Shown here: one piece after another, positions 10,301 through 16,762 of the stretch
Layout of the letters: each line of letters opens with the position of its first letter
How positions within the stretch are numbered: position 1 is the first letter of the stretch
DNA from: Hahellaceae bacterium
GTDB lineage: Bacteria > Pseudomonadota > Gammaproteobacteria > Pseudomonadales > Oleiphilaceae
DNA: 64,000 bases
Reading direction: 5' to 3'
Assembly: GCA_024234575.1 (NCBI GenBank)
Contig: JACKOB010000002.1
Location: forward strand, 992,001-1,056,000
Notes under the pieces: generated by a model
Databases searched by the model: none
What the model was told of the DNA's origin: nothing
The model's input: only the letters and a program-made list of their open reading frames with translations
Translations under genes and position numbers: made by a program

Positions 10301-10822
10301 AAACATCTGCCGCAGTTTTTTCAGATGCTCAAGCATCTTTTCGTCTTGCAGACGATGTCTGGCAGAGTTGGGTGCCTTGATCCTTGCAGCCGATAGATTA
10401 GGGGAGAACAGCGAGGTGTCACTAAGTAATGACTCACCGCGGCTGGCGCGTAGATCATTAAGTATAGGCAGTAATACAATAGGCAGGTCTTTCCTGCCGG
10501 AGTGTAGATGCTCCAGGTACCCAGGAAGTTGCAGAATTGCCTGCATCAACACTTCAATCGCTTCTCTTGCGCGCGCAATTTTACCTTGCAGCAACGTCTG
10601 AGACAGGCGCTCCATTTCTTCTGCAAGCAAGGCTGCCCCGTAGAATTCCACCATTTGCAGTGTTCCATGCACCTGGTGGATATAATTCAGGCAAAAGCGC
10701 ATCTGTGCCGAGTCTTCAGGATTCTCAGCAAAGGCTTCAAGCGCTTGACGGGCTTGATTTAATGTCTCTTCTATTTCACCGCGTACCCAATCTAGGGCAA
10801 CGTAGTCATGGCCATTCCCCAT
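1304..10822 (-). CDS. chpA: ChpA/PilL-type hybrid histidine kinase with many HPt domains
   Basis: This 3172-aa CheA-type kinase is the core of the Pil-Chp system, passing phosphate to the response regulators PilG and PilH that steer pilus extension and retraction. Eight canonical HPt phosphorylation motifs (HTLKGS/HTLKGG) lie near residues 646, 853, 1003, 1341, 1507, 1852, 2120 and 2408. Two further HPt-like modules have lost the histidine (Thr near 1148, Gln near 2273). An N-terminal FimL/HPt-like domain has IHQVHG at about residue 49. Long Asp/Glu-rich linkers separate the modules. After them come the dimerisation helix (VSAPLLDELVNLAGE, about 2570), the ATPase (NALDHG about 2765, DDGAGI about 2797, GRGVGMD about 2852), a CheW domain (about 2895-3007) and a receiver (VVDDS about 3055, phospho-Asp in LLDIEMPRMDG about 3100, Lys in GKPF about 3155). 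The well-known Pseudomonas ChpA is near 2470 aa with six HPt modules, so this one is enlarged. The ATG follows GGAGAAG and lies 16 bases after pilK. Confidence 0.95.
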   Translation of the reverse strand: MGNGHDYVALDWVRGEIEETLNQARQALEAFAENPEDSAQMRFCLNYIHQVHGTLQMVEFYGAALLAEEMERLSQTLLQGKIARAREAIEVLMQAILQLPGYLEHLHSGRKDLPIVLLPILNDLRASRGESLLSDTSLFSPNLSAARIKAPNSARHRLQDEKMLEHLKKLRQMFQFALAGVIRDKDTAVNIGYMHKVTTRLEKVCQNTAQGQLWLASSGLLEQIIENKLALSSAVKHVLREVEHELKKLVDEHNDILVKPIPEDLLKNILYYIAKTEYSNEKIGLIRKVYELDKALLTDAEIDEERQRIRGPGKDTLSSVVIALNEELARIKDQLDLFVRGEFRSVEDLAELIPGLRQISNTMAVLGLGVPRRVLDDQTAIIQRHLDASETPDDNVIMDIAGALLYVEATLTGLAEDHPGTMAKKDSEDGEISKVHPGQVESAHDAVLREAKNGLEQAKTHIVNYIASHWDKSEIEPVPDLLTSIRGGLQIIPLDKASALLESCVQFIKRVLIGSGKAPDWKQLDTLADAITSIEYYLERLSDGSNDNDMILAVAEESVATLGFPVGETPTYAEVDETEEEQAQEVVAAPISSADKETDKDLIDDEIIEIFVEEAEEVMATISEFYPKYQDDSEDRHALTELRRAFHTLKGSGRLVGATTIGDLAWSIESTLNRLIDRTLQPSAEIYSLLARVIHDLPGIIASFKGNTTASDISTHIADAEAICGSKRPKAAPPDEYEAENALPILEPEIPLVAEAAEEAEDIIDYRTVATLADEQVDESFEEEFTANEAESEPQAEVEEEVEEEGEEDLIDDEIIEIFVEEADEVLATIHEYLPTYLAQPDNREALTELRRAFHTLKGSGRLVGAANVGEIAWAIENILNKIIDGSVFINQDFIALINKVIEILPDLVQDFSERRPASHETAELIARGAALAKGELLAPMGVAKTLSRSATQDDDDSMLIDPVLLEIFKSETETHLATLAEFTQRVREKGEPVAFNDNISRALHTLKGSANTANIAPIAKVAVPIEKFVKDARACNIFADEPIVDILEQTAKIIQKGIDQLEADPQADIAGSDILLKDLAALQLDKLSDHTDFDRKKDGEYQTDPQLISIFLTEGIDILLDAERILCHWQDNPVPGAELEKLVGELTTLAQGARVAGLKDVHQLSDALEKAYERARDENYAPSHEYLETIKEGHEELLNQMDQVAAGLATHLAPSLLDKLAALAPSPVKPAAKADTPTTEAEEESHHEEIASLEDALGELDLTLEETAEDDVPEILTTAAELGDATAPESEDTNFMLDPELVEIFLEEANDLIDSTGELLHRLTLNMKDKDTLMELQRALHTLKGGARLAEIASIGDLSHELESLFERLADGRLQSKPELIDLLLASHDQLAQMVEEIASGKPCHSADEQLQQIKQYMGTGNAPEVQDQTEALEFLEDETLAEDYALPAIESEETEPVLSLALDPELVEIFLEEAVDIINNTSDLLESWRTEQSDSSYLKELQRELHTLKGGARMAEIAPIGDLSHELENLFERLVDGRMVSTNKAVELSLECHDALSSMVESVSSGETCQPANKLIARLKDLLAGNTDDAEIEETFTVDEAVSDELTTDSVEEIDAALPVEEIDMALPSETEEESLSLTVDEPEDIEAELPIDETTVDFEEAISSEDSDIAETLGTDADEAELDDIPLMEMEDEPSLLEEDSQEAEETLDTEEELATFDFSEPSDDNDQDEQIEALEPVSDETDLEDIPLLEEEAEDEISVELPESLEADFTTAEDNVETTAEDNFESASLQDELSDDSDTGANAELDPELAEIFLEEAQEIIDNTGELLFQWRKSVQDLSPVTELQRELHTLKGGARMADVSAIGDLAHEMENIFERMVEGRLTPNENLAELALKCHDTLAGMVDQVASFSRVSPAPEMISALQQALSGEEVILDEDTTEPVIPTIDTAEVEETDTEALDVDTADVEETEAEESEVEITNVEEFSAEQVDNQDADESLTVESSEELIDIESELTAEDAATESEADLPEHPETLADDIELTTEDTLPELEEVEAFEEAAEESHDSFASEEAEGLDPELAEIFLEEARDLIDSTATLLQSWTENFADRAIVGSLQRDLHTLKGGARMADISAIGDLSHELETLFEGIVEGRINPNPDITDLMLQCHDALAGMVEAVGNSEAPQPAPELIEAVHSAITGKISEKVIEETQKLEEIQEHETSGDLNFSTESDNILDLYLDEARESLDAANEAMDQWKKTPDNVVLAATLQSHIQTLKGGAKLADNATIATTCQLIERLLGKVLDGALEVSEACLEATSNGLLDIQQMIKSLSDGDDVTSAASVLADIQQLLDTTSASKSDEPLDEADSEVLEIFLEEANEIIESMDVSIASWAKDIHNQNFNQDLQRALHTLKGGARLANLKALGDEAHSFESILVIAGEHGDSYTDSLKENVQQRFEALNVLVDQVRQHYQSLADSAEPKSSDTLPITEVDPAEQKADNLTSAIEDSTAKEIDERPVEQKPKTAPVVPAVADAAAINVPMLKRVEGPAKPPAPQQKSNQARTASQETIRVSAPLLDELVNLAGETSITRGRLEQQISDFSHTLEEMTATIERLREQLRRMEIETEAQVLFSVEREGGGDYVDFDPLEMDRYSSIQQLSRALSESASDLMDLKDELSEKSRDAETLLLQQSRVNTELQEGLMKTRMIPFSSMVPRLRRIVRQISGELHKKVEFDVHNAEGEMDRNVLERMVAPLEHMLRNALDHGIETTDARKAAGKSESGRIDLSLSREGGDIVLRMKDDGAGIRVDAIRQKAIAQGLIKKDVQLSNHEVLQFIMQAGFSTAQKVTQISGRGVGMDVVASEIKQLGGNIAIDSEVGKGTEFTVRLPFTVSVNRALMVNTGEDFYAIPLNTIEGIVRVSAYELEEYYKPDAPLYEYAGKQYKLHYIGSLLHSEHKPKLQGQALPLPVILVRGGEQSMALQVDSLMGSREIVVKSLGPQFGSVFGASGATILGDGSVVVILDLPALIRAELSAQIKLKSSAAEEAPAPQRAYRPTRVMVVDDSVTVRKVTTRLLQRNGMEVITAKDGVDAVSILQEIKPDIMLLDIEMPRMDGFEVASFVRHDENLSDVPIVMITSRTGQKHRDRAMSIGVNEYLGKPFQEKSLLSTIEKLVKR

Positions 10823-10838
10823 AACTTCTCCAGTTGTT

Positions 10839-11732
10839 CTAGTTCTTGTCTGGCCTGCGGATAAAGGCGAGTGCTTTGTCGTTCTTGACTCGCTGTAAAT
10901 CCGGATGCTCCCAGTCTACAATTTCTCCCTGGCCTAATATCAGGAGCCCACCAGGTACCAATCTTTCAGCCAAACGGCTGATTATTTCTTTTCTACGCCA
11001 TTTTCTGAAATAAATCAGCACGTTCTGGCAATAGATAATGTTCATTCCATGCATAGGCGCATTGCCTAACTCCAGGATATTAACTCTGGATAAACCGACT
11101 CTTTCTTTGATCACTTTCTTTAATACAAAGAAGCCTGGCTTTTCATGTGGATCAAAATACTTTTCTTTTAACCCCGCCTCTAATGTCACCAGCTTTCTAG
11201 ACGGATAGACTCCGGCTCTTGCTTTTTCCAGTGCCGGTTTGCTGATGTCAGTTCCTGTGATGCCAAAATAATTGCGCAACCCCAGTGTATTCATGCATTC
11301 GGTAAGCAGCATTGCCAGGGAATAGGGTTCTTCGCCGGAGGAACAGCCAACACTCCACGCCTCAATCGGCGTTTTCTTTAACTGTTCAATCGGTCTGGTG
11401 AGAACGTAATCCTTTACCAGGTCCAGAGCGTCGATGTCTCTATAAAAACGTGTTTCCTGGACGGTTAAGCGATCTACTAAAACAGACCACTCAATCAGGC
11501 CTTTTGTGCCACTGTTTACCCGGCTGTAATAGTCTTCATAACTTAAACAGCCGATTTCACGCATACGTGACCCCAGGCTTGTCTGTAAAAATGACTTGCG
11601 ATGAGCCGGCAAGCTCAAGCCTATCCTGTCCTCTAACAAATCCTGCCACTTTTTGAAGGTTGCTTCTTCAATCGGTGGCATGGTCGTTAAGGTCCAAGTG
11701 GTGCTACTTAATTTTTCACTTGAGTCTGCCAT
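10839..11732 (-). CDS. pilK: PilK, CheR-type chemoreceptor methyltransferase
   Basis: This 297-aa cytoplasmic enzyme should transfer methyl groups from S-adenosylmethionine to glutamates of the receptor PilJ. The CheR fold is clear: an N-terminal helical domain (KWQDLLEDRIGLSL, then SRMREIGCLSYEDYYSRV), the receptor-methylation signature TVQETRFYRD, the SAM site WSVGCSSGEEPYSLAM, and the late motif NIIYCQNVLIYF. Length and order match the family. It sits between pilJ (110 bases upstream) and chpA (16 bases downstream), so it is probably co-transcribed with its receptor and with the esterase ChpB that reverses its action. The ATG at 11732 gives a normal-length N-terminus. Confidence 0.93.
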   Translation of the reverse strand: MADSSEKLSSTTWTLTTMPPIEEATFKKWQDLLEDRIGLSLPAHRKSFLQTSLGSRMREIGCLSYEDYYSRVNSGTKGLIEWSVLVDRLTVQETRFYRDIDALDLVKDYVLTRPIEQLKKTPIEAWSVGCSSGEEPYSLAMLLTECMNTLGLRNYFGITGTDISKPALEKARAGVYPSRKLVTLEAGLKEKYFDPHEKPGFFVLKKVIKERVGLSRVNILELGNAPMHGMNIIYCQNVLIYFRKWRRKEIISRLAERLVPGGLLILGQGEIVDWEHPDLQRVKNDKALAFIRRPDKN

Positions 11733-11842
11733 TTTTTGAACCAGTTACTACTTCTTACCGGGACCTGCACACATCACAAGATTACTCTTACGGGCCTGCT
11801 AATCGGTTTTGCTACTATTCGGTTCTGTATCTTCCTGCACTG

Positions 11843-13885
11843 TTACACCGTCTCAGAGTCATCCTCTTCAGGCAGTTTGAAGCCTGCTACCGAGTTTCGC
11901 AGCTGGTTTGCCATCTCGGCCAGATTCCCGATAGATTTCGCTGTGGCGTTGGTACCGGCAGACGTTTGCGAGGTAATTTCCTGGATGACATTCATCGTGT
12001 TGGAAATGTGGCCCGCTGAAGACGACTGCTGTCTCGCTGCGTTGGAGATGTTCTGAATCAGATCTGCAAGGTTCATCGAAACGTTCTCGATTTCTTCCAG
12101 TGCCACACCGGCGTCTTGTGCCAATCTTGCACCGCGTACAACCTCTGCCGTGGTGTGTTCCATCGAGATTACCGCTTCGTTGGTATCGCTTTGGATTGTT
12201 TTAACCAGTGCTTCGATCTGTTTGGTGGCCGCGGATGAACGTTCCGCAAGGCGCTGTACTTCGTCGGCAACAACCGCGAAGCCTCGTCCCGCATCACCAG
12301 CCATCGATGCCTGGATTGCGGCGTTAAGAGAAAGGATGTTGGTCTGGTCGGCGATGTCGTTGATCAAGGATACGATGTCCCCGATTTCCTGAGAAGACTC
12401 ACCCAGTCGCTTGATACGTTTTGCAGTTTCCTGAATCTGTTCACGAATGGTATCCATGCCGCGAATAGTATTTTGTACAACCTCAGCGCCTTTTTTCGCG
12501 ATCGCAACCGACCGCTCCGCAACCGCTGACGATTCGGCGGCGTTTGAGGATACCTGGTCGATAGATACGGCCATTTCGTTTACCGCTGCGGATGCGCCGG
12601 CAATCTCTTGCGCCTGGTGCTCGGATGCATCGGCAAGGTGCATCGCCGTTGCCTGTGTTTCCTGGGCAGCTGCCGCGACCTGTACAGCGGTATCTCGAAT
12701 TGCTTTTACCAGGCCTCGCATTTGGTCGATCGCGAAGTTGATAGAGTCAGCGATGGCGCCGGTAAAGTCTTCTGTTACTGTTGCCTCTGTGGTCAAGTCA
12801 CCATCTGCGAGGTCGGCCAGTTCATCAAGGAGTCGCAGGATCGCGTTCTGGTTCTGCTCGTTCTGCTCGGTGGTTGCACGCAAACGGGCGCGGCCTTCAC
12901 CGATTAATTTGCCACCGATTGCCAGCAATGTGAAAACCATGATGATCACGATACCGTAAACCAGCTTCTGGTTGAAAAATCGTGTCTCGGCTTGCTTCTG
13001 GAACTGAGAGGCAAGGTTGTAGGTTTGTTCTTTCAATTCTTGTGAACCAACAAACAGTCCGTCTGCCGCGTTTCTTACTTTAAATAGTTCGGGTGATGAT
13101 TCCAGAATGGCGTCAACGTTTTCATTTACGAATTCGAAATCTTCAGCGATAGCTTCCAGACCAAATACCGCGTCCTGGTCTTCTACCTGGGTGATGCCCA
13201 TGACGTCGTTGCCTTCCAGCATCCCCGCCAGCACGCGGCCGAAGAGTTTGGCGTCTCGGCCGAAACGGTCTGCCGCCAATACCGCGTTCTCGTCACCGGA
13301 CAACACATCGTTAACGGTTCGCACGATACGCTCAGCTCTTAGCTGTTGTCTTTCTGCTACTGAAATTTGCTCTGCTGGCGCCTGGTTTTCCAGCAGAATG
13401 TCTATTACTTCTTCATACTCAACCTGCATGGCCGGGATGGTCTCGTTGAGTGTTTCTGCGACCTGATGAAGTGAAAGAACGATATCCTGGGTTGAAAGAA
13501 TCTGGTCAGCGTTGCTGCGAACGTCATTCCAAAGTTTCTGTACGCCAGTTCCAGCGGCCACTTTTGATGGTGGCAGGCCCGTCTCAGAGTTACCAAGGAG
13601 AATAAGGTTCCACAGGCGCTCAAAATCATCCCTGGAGCGCTTTAGCTGGTTAAAAGCTTCCGGTTTGCCAGACGCAGCTTCCGTCGCGTTCTTGGCGATT
13701 TCCTGAGAAAGTACACGCAGATCACTTGCGTGGTTTATGTACTCTTTGTCGTGGTCACTATCCCGGTTGATAATAACGAATACGACAATCAGTGCCAAAA
13801 ACAGAATTCCGAACAGAATACCTAGACCATAAGTCATCGTATTACTGCCTTGCCCTGTATTAAATTTTCCAGGTTTGCTTTTCAT
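11843..13885 (-). CDS. pilJ: PilJ, methyl-accepting chemotaxis receptor for type IV pili
   Basis: This 680-aa inner-membrane receptor senses pilus-related signals and controls the ChpA kinase. Two membrane helices are visible: residues about 17-40 (GILFGILFLALIVVFVI) and about 312-334 (YGIVIIMVFTLLAIGG). The periplasmic part between them is about 270 residues and repeats a PilJ-type helical domain twice (SGNSETGLPPSK-like and LAGMLEGNDVMG-like segments). The cytoplasmic part has a HAMP-like stretch (LLDELADLADGDLT) and the MCP signalling hairpin with the tip around QTNILSLNAAIQASMAGDAG. It lies between pilI and pilK, as in Pseudomonas. The start MKSKPGKFNT gives a short basic cytoplasmic leader, typical of PilJ. 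Confidence 0.95.
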   Translation of the reverse strand: MKSKPGKFNTGQGSNTMTYGLGILFGILFLALIVVFVIINRDSDHDKEYINHASDLRVLSQEIAKNATEAASGKPEAFNQLKRSRDDFERLWNLILLGNSETGLPPSKVAAGTGVQKLWNDVRSNADQILSTQDIVLSLHQVAETLNETIPAMQVEYEEVIDILLENQAPAEQISVAERQQLRAERIVRTVNDVLSGDENAVLAADRFGRDAKLFGRVLAGMLEGNDVMGITQVEDQDAVFGLEAIAEDFEFVNENVDAILESSPELFKVRNAADGLFVGSQELKEQTYNLASQFQKQAETRFFNQKLVYGIVIIMVFTLLAIGGKLIGEGRARLRATTEQNEQNQNAILRLLDELADLADGDLTTEATVTEDFTGAIADSINFAIDQMRGLVKAIRDTAVQVAAAAQETQATAMHLADASEHQAQEIAGASAAVNEMAVSIDQVSSNAAESSAVAERSVAIAKKGAEVVQNTIRGMDTIREQIQETAKRIKRLGESSQEIGDIVSLINDIADQTNILSLNAAIQASMAGDAGRGFAVVADEVQRLAERSSAATKQIEALVKTIQSDTNEAVISMEHTTAEVVRGARLAQDAGVALEEIENVSMNLADLIQNISNAARQQSSSAGHISNTMNVIQEITSQTSAGTNATAKSIGNLAEMANQLRNSVAGFKLPEEDDSETV

Positions 13886-13944
13886 CTTCTGGCTCCCGGC
13901 CTTATATTTTTCTTTCGGTCTTGTTTAGCGGGTCTAGGACTACA

Positions 13945-14490
13945 CTACCACTGCGATACATCAAGGAACTTTGCATCTTCAGTCATGGCAAAAGTACTAA
14001 ATATTTTCCACTCTTCTTCATTTTTTTTGTACGAACCACGCACAAAGTTTTGCATGGAAGCAGCTACGTTTTCAGTGTAGGCATGGTAACTGTCAACTGC
14101 AAAATATTGCATGCCCAAAACACCATCGACTGCCAGGCCACTGAACATCTCATCATTTTCGATAATGAGAATACGCTTGTCACGGCTGGTGATAGGGTTG
14201 CTGGGTAATCCCAAAAAAGATGCCAGGTCCATAATGGGGAGTAGTTTGCCGCGAACATTTGCGACGCCGTACATCCAGTGTTTAACCCCTGGTATCTGGG
14301 TAAATCGGGGAACATGAAGAATTTCTGAAACTTCACCCATTGGAGCGACATACTTCTCGTTTGCAAGAACGAAACCTATGCCACTCCAGAGTTCAATAGC
14401 CTCTTCCTGTGCTGGCAGACCCTTGGCGCAGGCTCTGCTGCGAGTTGCGATGTCCGCCAGTATCGAAAATGGTCTGGTCATTGCCGACAT
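13945..14490 (-). CDS. pilI: PilI, CheW-type adaptor
   Basis: This 181-aa protein has a single CheW domain that should bridge PilJ and ChpA. Recognisable pieces are GIGFVLANEKYVAPMGEVSE, the docking core GVANVRGKLLPIMDLASFLG, and LIIENDEMFSGLAVDGVLG. Its position between pilH and pilJ is the conserved place of pilI. It follows pilH by 28 bases. An earlier in-frame start is not apparent and the ATG at 14490 gives about 30 residues before the domain, slightly long for CheW but normal for PilI. Confidence 0.92.
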   Translation of the reverse strand: MSAMTRPFSILADIATRSRACAKGLPAQEEAIELWSGIGFVLANEKYVAPMGEVSEILHVPRFTQIPGVKHWMYGVANVRGKLLPIMDLASFLGLPSNPITSRDKRILIIENDEMFSGLAVDGVLGMQYFAVDSYHAYTENVAASMQNFVRGSYKKNEEEWKIFSTFAMTEDAKFLDVSQW

Positions 14491-14518
14491 GTTTGCCCCA
14501 CGTGCATCGGTTGCTGGA

Positions 14519-14881
14519 TCAGGAAATGAGTTCGTTGATTGTTTTGATCAGGTCGTCTTCATTCACAGGTTTTACCAGATAACCCTTTGCACCTTGTCTG
14601 GTTCCCCATACTCGGTCAGTTTCCTGATCTTTAGTAGTAACTATAACCACTGGAATTTTTGCTGTCTCAGGTGATCGGGTTAATTGCCGAGTTGCCTGGA
14701 AGCCATTGAGTCCTGGCATTACCACGTCCATTAAAACCAGGTCGGGTTGCTCCGCTCTGGCGACCGCAACACCGTCTGCACCGTTGTCAGCAGTGATAAT
14801 TTCATGCTTGTGTTTTTCTAAAATACTGGAAATTTTTCTAACTTCCGTGGGTGAGTCATCAACTATTAATATTCGAGCCAT
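14519..14881 (-). CDS. pilH: PilH, CheY-like response regulator
   Basis: This 120-aa protein is a stand-alone receiver domain with no output domain. The acidic pair is in ILIVDDSP (residues 8-9), the phospho-acceptor is Asp52 (LVLMDVVMPGLNG), and the switch lysine is Lys104 (YLVKPVNE). In the Pil-Chp system PilH opposes PilG, linked to pilus retraction or acting as a phosphate sink. The ATG at 14881 begins MARILIVDDS; a longer in-frame reading to 14977 would overlap pilG and add residues not seen in receivers, so it is rejected. It lies 61 bases after pilG. Confidence 0.94.
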   Translation of the reverse strand: MARILIVDDSPTEVRKISSILEKHKHEIITADNGADGVAVARAEQPDLVLMDVVMPGLNGFQATRQLTRSPETAKIPVVIVTTKDQETDRVWGTRQGAKGYLVKPVNEDDLIKTINELIS

Positions 14882-14942
14882 AATTCCCCCGAGTCTCCCT
14901 GCGTAACATCGTGGTGATAGTGTAATGCCGACTGGCGGCGAA

Positions 14943-15341
14943 TCATTGGTTGCCGGATGCGGCCGGTACATGAGCACGTATTGTACCTAGCAACTCATCC
15001 TTGCTAAAAGGTTTGGTTAAGTACTGATCTGATCCGACAATTCGACCTTTTGCTTTGTCGAATAAACCGTCCTTACTAGAAAGCATAATGACGGGTGTTG
15101 ACTTAAATGAGCTGTTATTTTTAATCAGCGCACAGGTCTGGTAACCGTCAAGGCGTGGCATCATGATATCAACAAAAATTATATCCGGGCGACTGTCGGC
15201 AATTTTTGCCAACGCATCAAACCCGTCAGTTGCTGTGATCACTGTGCAGCCGACTTTCTTTAATAGGGTCTCGGCAGTTCGACGAATAGTCTTACTGTCA
15301 TCAATCACCATAATTTTGAGATTTTCGAAATTATCATCCAT
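14943..15341 (-). CDS. pilG: PilG, CheY-like response regulator
   Basis: This 132-aa stand-alone receiver is the first gene of the pil-chp operon. Phospho-acceptor Asp58 lies in IIFVDIMMPRLDG, the acidic pair in MVIDDSKT (residues 14-15), and the conserved lysine is Lys110 (YLTKPFSKDE). In Pseudomonas PilG receives phosphate from ChpA and promotes pilus extension and, through FimL, cAMP synthesis. The start MDDNFENLKI has a short leader before the first strand. It is divergent from gshB across a 385-base gap that must hold the promoters of both. Confidence 0.94.
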   Translation of the reverse strand: MDDNFENLKIMVIDDSKTIRRTAETLLKKVGCTVITATDGFDALAKIADSRPDIIFVDIMMPRLDGYQTCALIKNNSSFKSTPVIMLSSKDGLFDKAKGRIVGSDQYLTKPFSKDELLGTIRAHVPAASGNQ

Positions 15342-15726
15342 TGTCTAACTGCCCTGAGATGTGTTGAGCTTTTTTCTTTATTTTATGCACCCGGCTGGGG
15401 ATAAAATAAGGCAATGCCAATAAGTTAACGTGTTTTTTTAACACAGATTTATAAAGCAATCTATAACCAGTTATTATTTATAGTTTAATAACTTAATTAT
15501 AGAAAGATACAGTTTGTATCTATATTGTCACCAATATTAACTTTAGGATTTACGGCCCGAGACAGCAAAGGTACTCAGCGCCCAGCGATATCATTACTTT
15601 TCGCTAATATTTGCGCTAACTATTTGATATTAAATAACTCAAATATTTTTACCAATGATCTGTGTTGTTAGGCTGATCCTGCTATAAATCTAAGCATAGT
15701 ACATAAATTTAAAAAGGCGGTGTTTG
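15342..15726. other. AT-rich divergent intergenic region, pilG / gshB
   Basis: This 385-base gap separates the start of the pil-chp operon (minus) from gshB (plus). It is strongly AT-rich between about 15400 and 15700. I see no convincing pair of -35/-10 boxes; TATAAA near 15682 is the nearest -10-like match for gshB but lacks a well-placed -35. A perfect inverted repeat, AGATAC-5-GTATCT, lies at 15505-15521 and could be an operator. No ORF is supported. Confidence 0.6.
15505..15521. promoter_or_regulatory. Inverted repeat, possible operator between pilG and gshB
   Basis: Perfect 6-bp arms (AGATAC and GTATCT) separated by AGTTT, placed roughly in the middle of the divergent region. The symmetry and size fit a dimeric regulator site, but in DNA this AT-rich such repeats also arise by chance, and I do not recognise a known operator. 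Confidence 0.2.
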
Positions 15727-16671
15727 ATGCGAATTGGTGTTGTAATGGATCCTATCGAGTCCATTAATATTAAAAAGGATAGCACGTTTGCGATGCTTCT
15801 TGAGGCGCAGAAAAGAGGTTGGCAGATAAGTTATATGGAGCTTGCGGATCTATTTCTTGATCAGGGAGAGGCGCTTGCTTCCATGTCACCGTTGTCTGTT
15901 GAGGAAAATCCCAGCAAGTGGTTCGAGCGAGGCGATCCCGTTACGGAGCCATTGGCCAACCTCGACTGTATTCTAATGCGAAAGGATCCACCGGTAGATC
16001 GGGAATTTCTGTTTGCCACACATATTTTGGAGATGGCGGAGCGCAAAGGCGCACTTATTGTCAACAAGCCGCAGAGTTTGCGAGACTGTAATGAAAAATT
16101 GTTTGCCACAGAGTTTCCGCAATGTTGTCCGCCTGTATTGGTAACCAGAAATGCCCAAAGAATAAGGGATTTTTATAAGCAGCATGGGGATATTATTCTT
16201 AAACCACTGGATAGTATGGGTGGTGCGTCGATTTTTCGCGTAAAAGAAGGTGATGCCAATATTGGTGTGATTATCGAGGTGCTCACCAAGCACGGCGAAC
16301 ACCAGATTATGGTGCAGAAATTTCTTCCGGAAATCGCCAACGGTGACAAGCGTATTCTGCTCATTGACGGTGAACCTGTTCCTTATGCGCTGGCACGAAT
16401 TCCCATGGCGGGCGAGAATCGTGGAAACCTTGCCGCTGGCGGTACAGGTGTAGCGCAACCGCTATCAGAGAGAGATCGCTGGATCTGTGCTCAGGTGGCA
16501 CCTGTTTTAAAAGAGAAGGGCTTACTGTTTGTTGGCATTGATGTTATTGGTGATTTTTTGACGGAGATTAATGTCACCAGTCCGACTTGTATTCGTGAAA
16601 TAGACAAGGCATACAATCTAAATATTGCTGGTATGTTAATGGACGCAATTGCTGCTAGACTGAGTGCTTGA
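15727..16671 (+). CDS. gshB: Glutathione synthetase
   Basis: This 314-aa cytoplasmic enzyme joins gamma-glutamylcysteine and glycine with ATP to make glutathione. The N-terminal motif MRIGVVMDPIESINIKKDST is characteristic of prokaryotic GshB. The ATP-grasp part shows LKPLDSMGGASIFRV, the loop FLPEIANGDKRILLIDGEPV and the metal-binding end FLTEINVTSPTCIREID. Length is normal for the family. A TTG three bases upstream is possible, but the ATG at 15727 follows AAGGCGG at a good distance and starts the conserved motif. gshB next to pilG is conserved in Pseudomonas; the two genes are divergent, and there is no evident functional link. Confidence 0.96.
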   Translation: MRIGVVMDPIESINIKKDSTFAMLLEAQKRGWQISYMELADLFLDQGEALASMSPLSVEENPSKWFERGDPVTEPLANLDCILMRKDPPVDREFLFATHILEMAERKGALIVNKPQSLRDCNEKLFATEFPQCCPPVLVTRNAQRIRDFYKQHGDIILKPLDSMGGASIFRVKEGDANIGVIIEVLTKHGEHQIMVQKFLPEIANGDKRILLIDGEPVPYALARIPMAGENRGNLAAGGTGVAQPLSERDRWICAQVAPVLKEKGLLFVGIDVIGDFLTEINVTSPTCIREIDKAYNLNIAGMLMDAIAARLSA

Positions 16672-16762
16672 GATTGGCCTGGGAACCAACGCTGGGCTAC
16701 TGCTAGTCATAGTGCCATTGAGGTAGTGATAAGGATTAATTGATGTGGGGCACAAGTAATTT

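Noticed and set aside
12447..12959. A 170-codon open frame opposite pilJ
   Set aside because: Shadow of the receptor's Ala/Glu/Gln-rich signalling helices; no start signal or family.
14882..14977. Longer N-terminus for PilH
   Set aside because: It would overlap pilG and add 32 residues that are not part of a receiver domain; the ATG at 14881 starts the fold.
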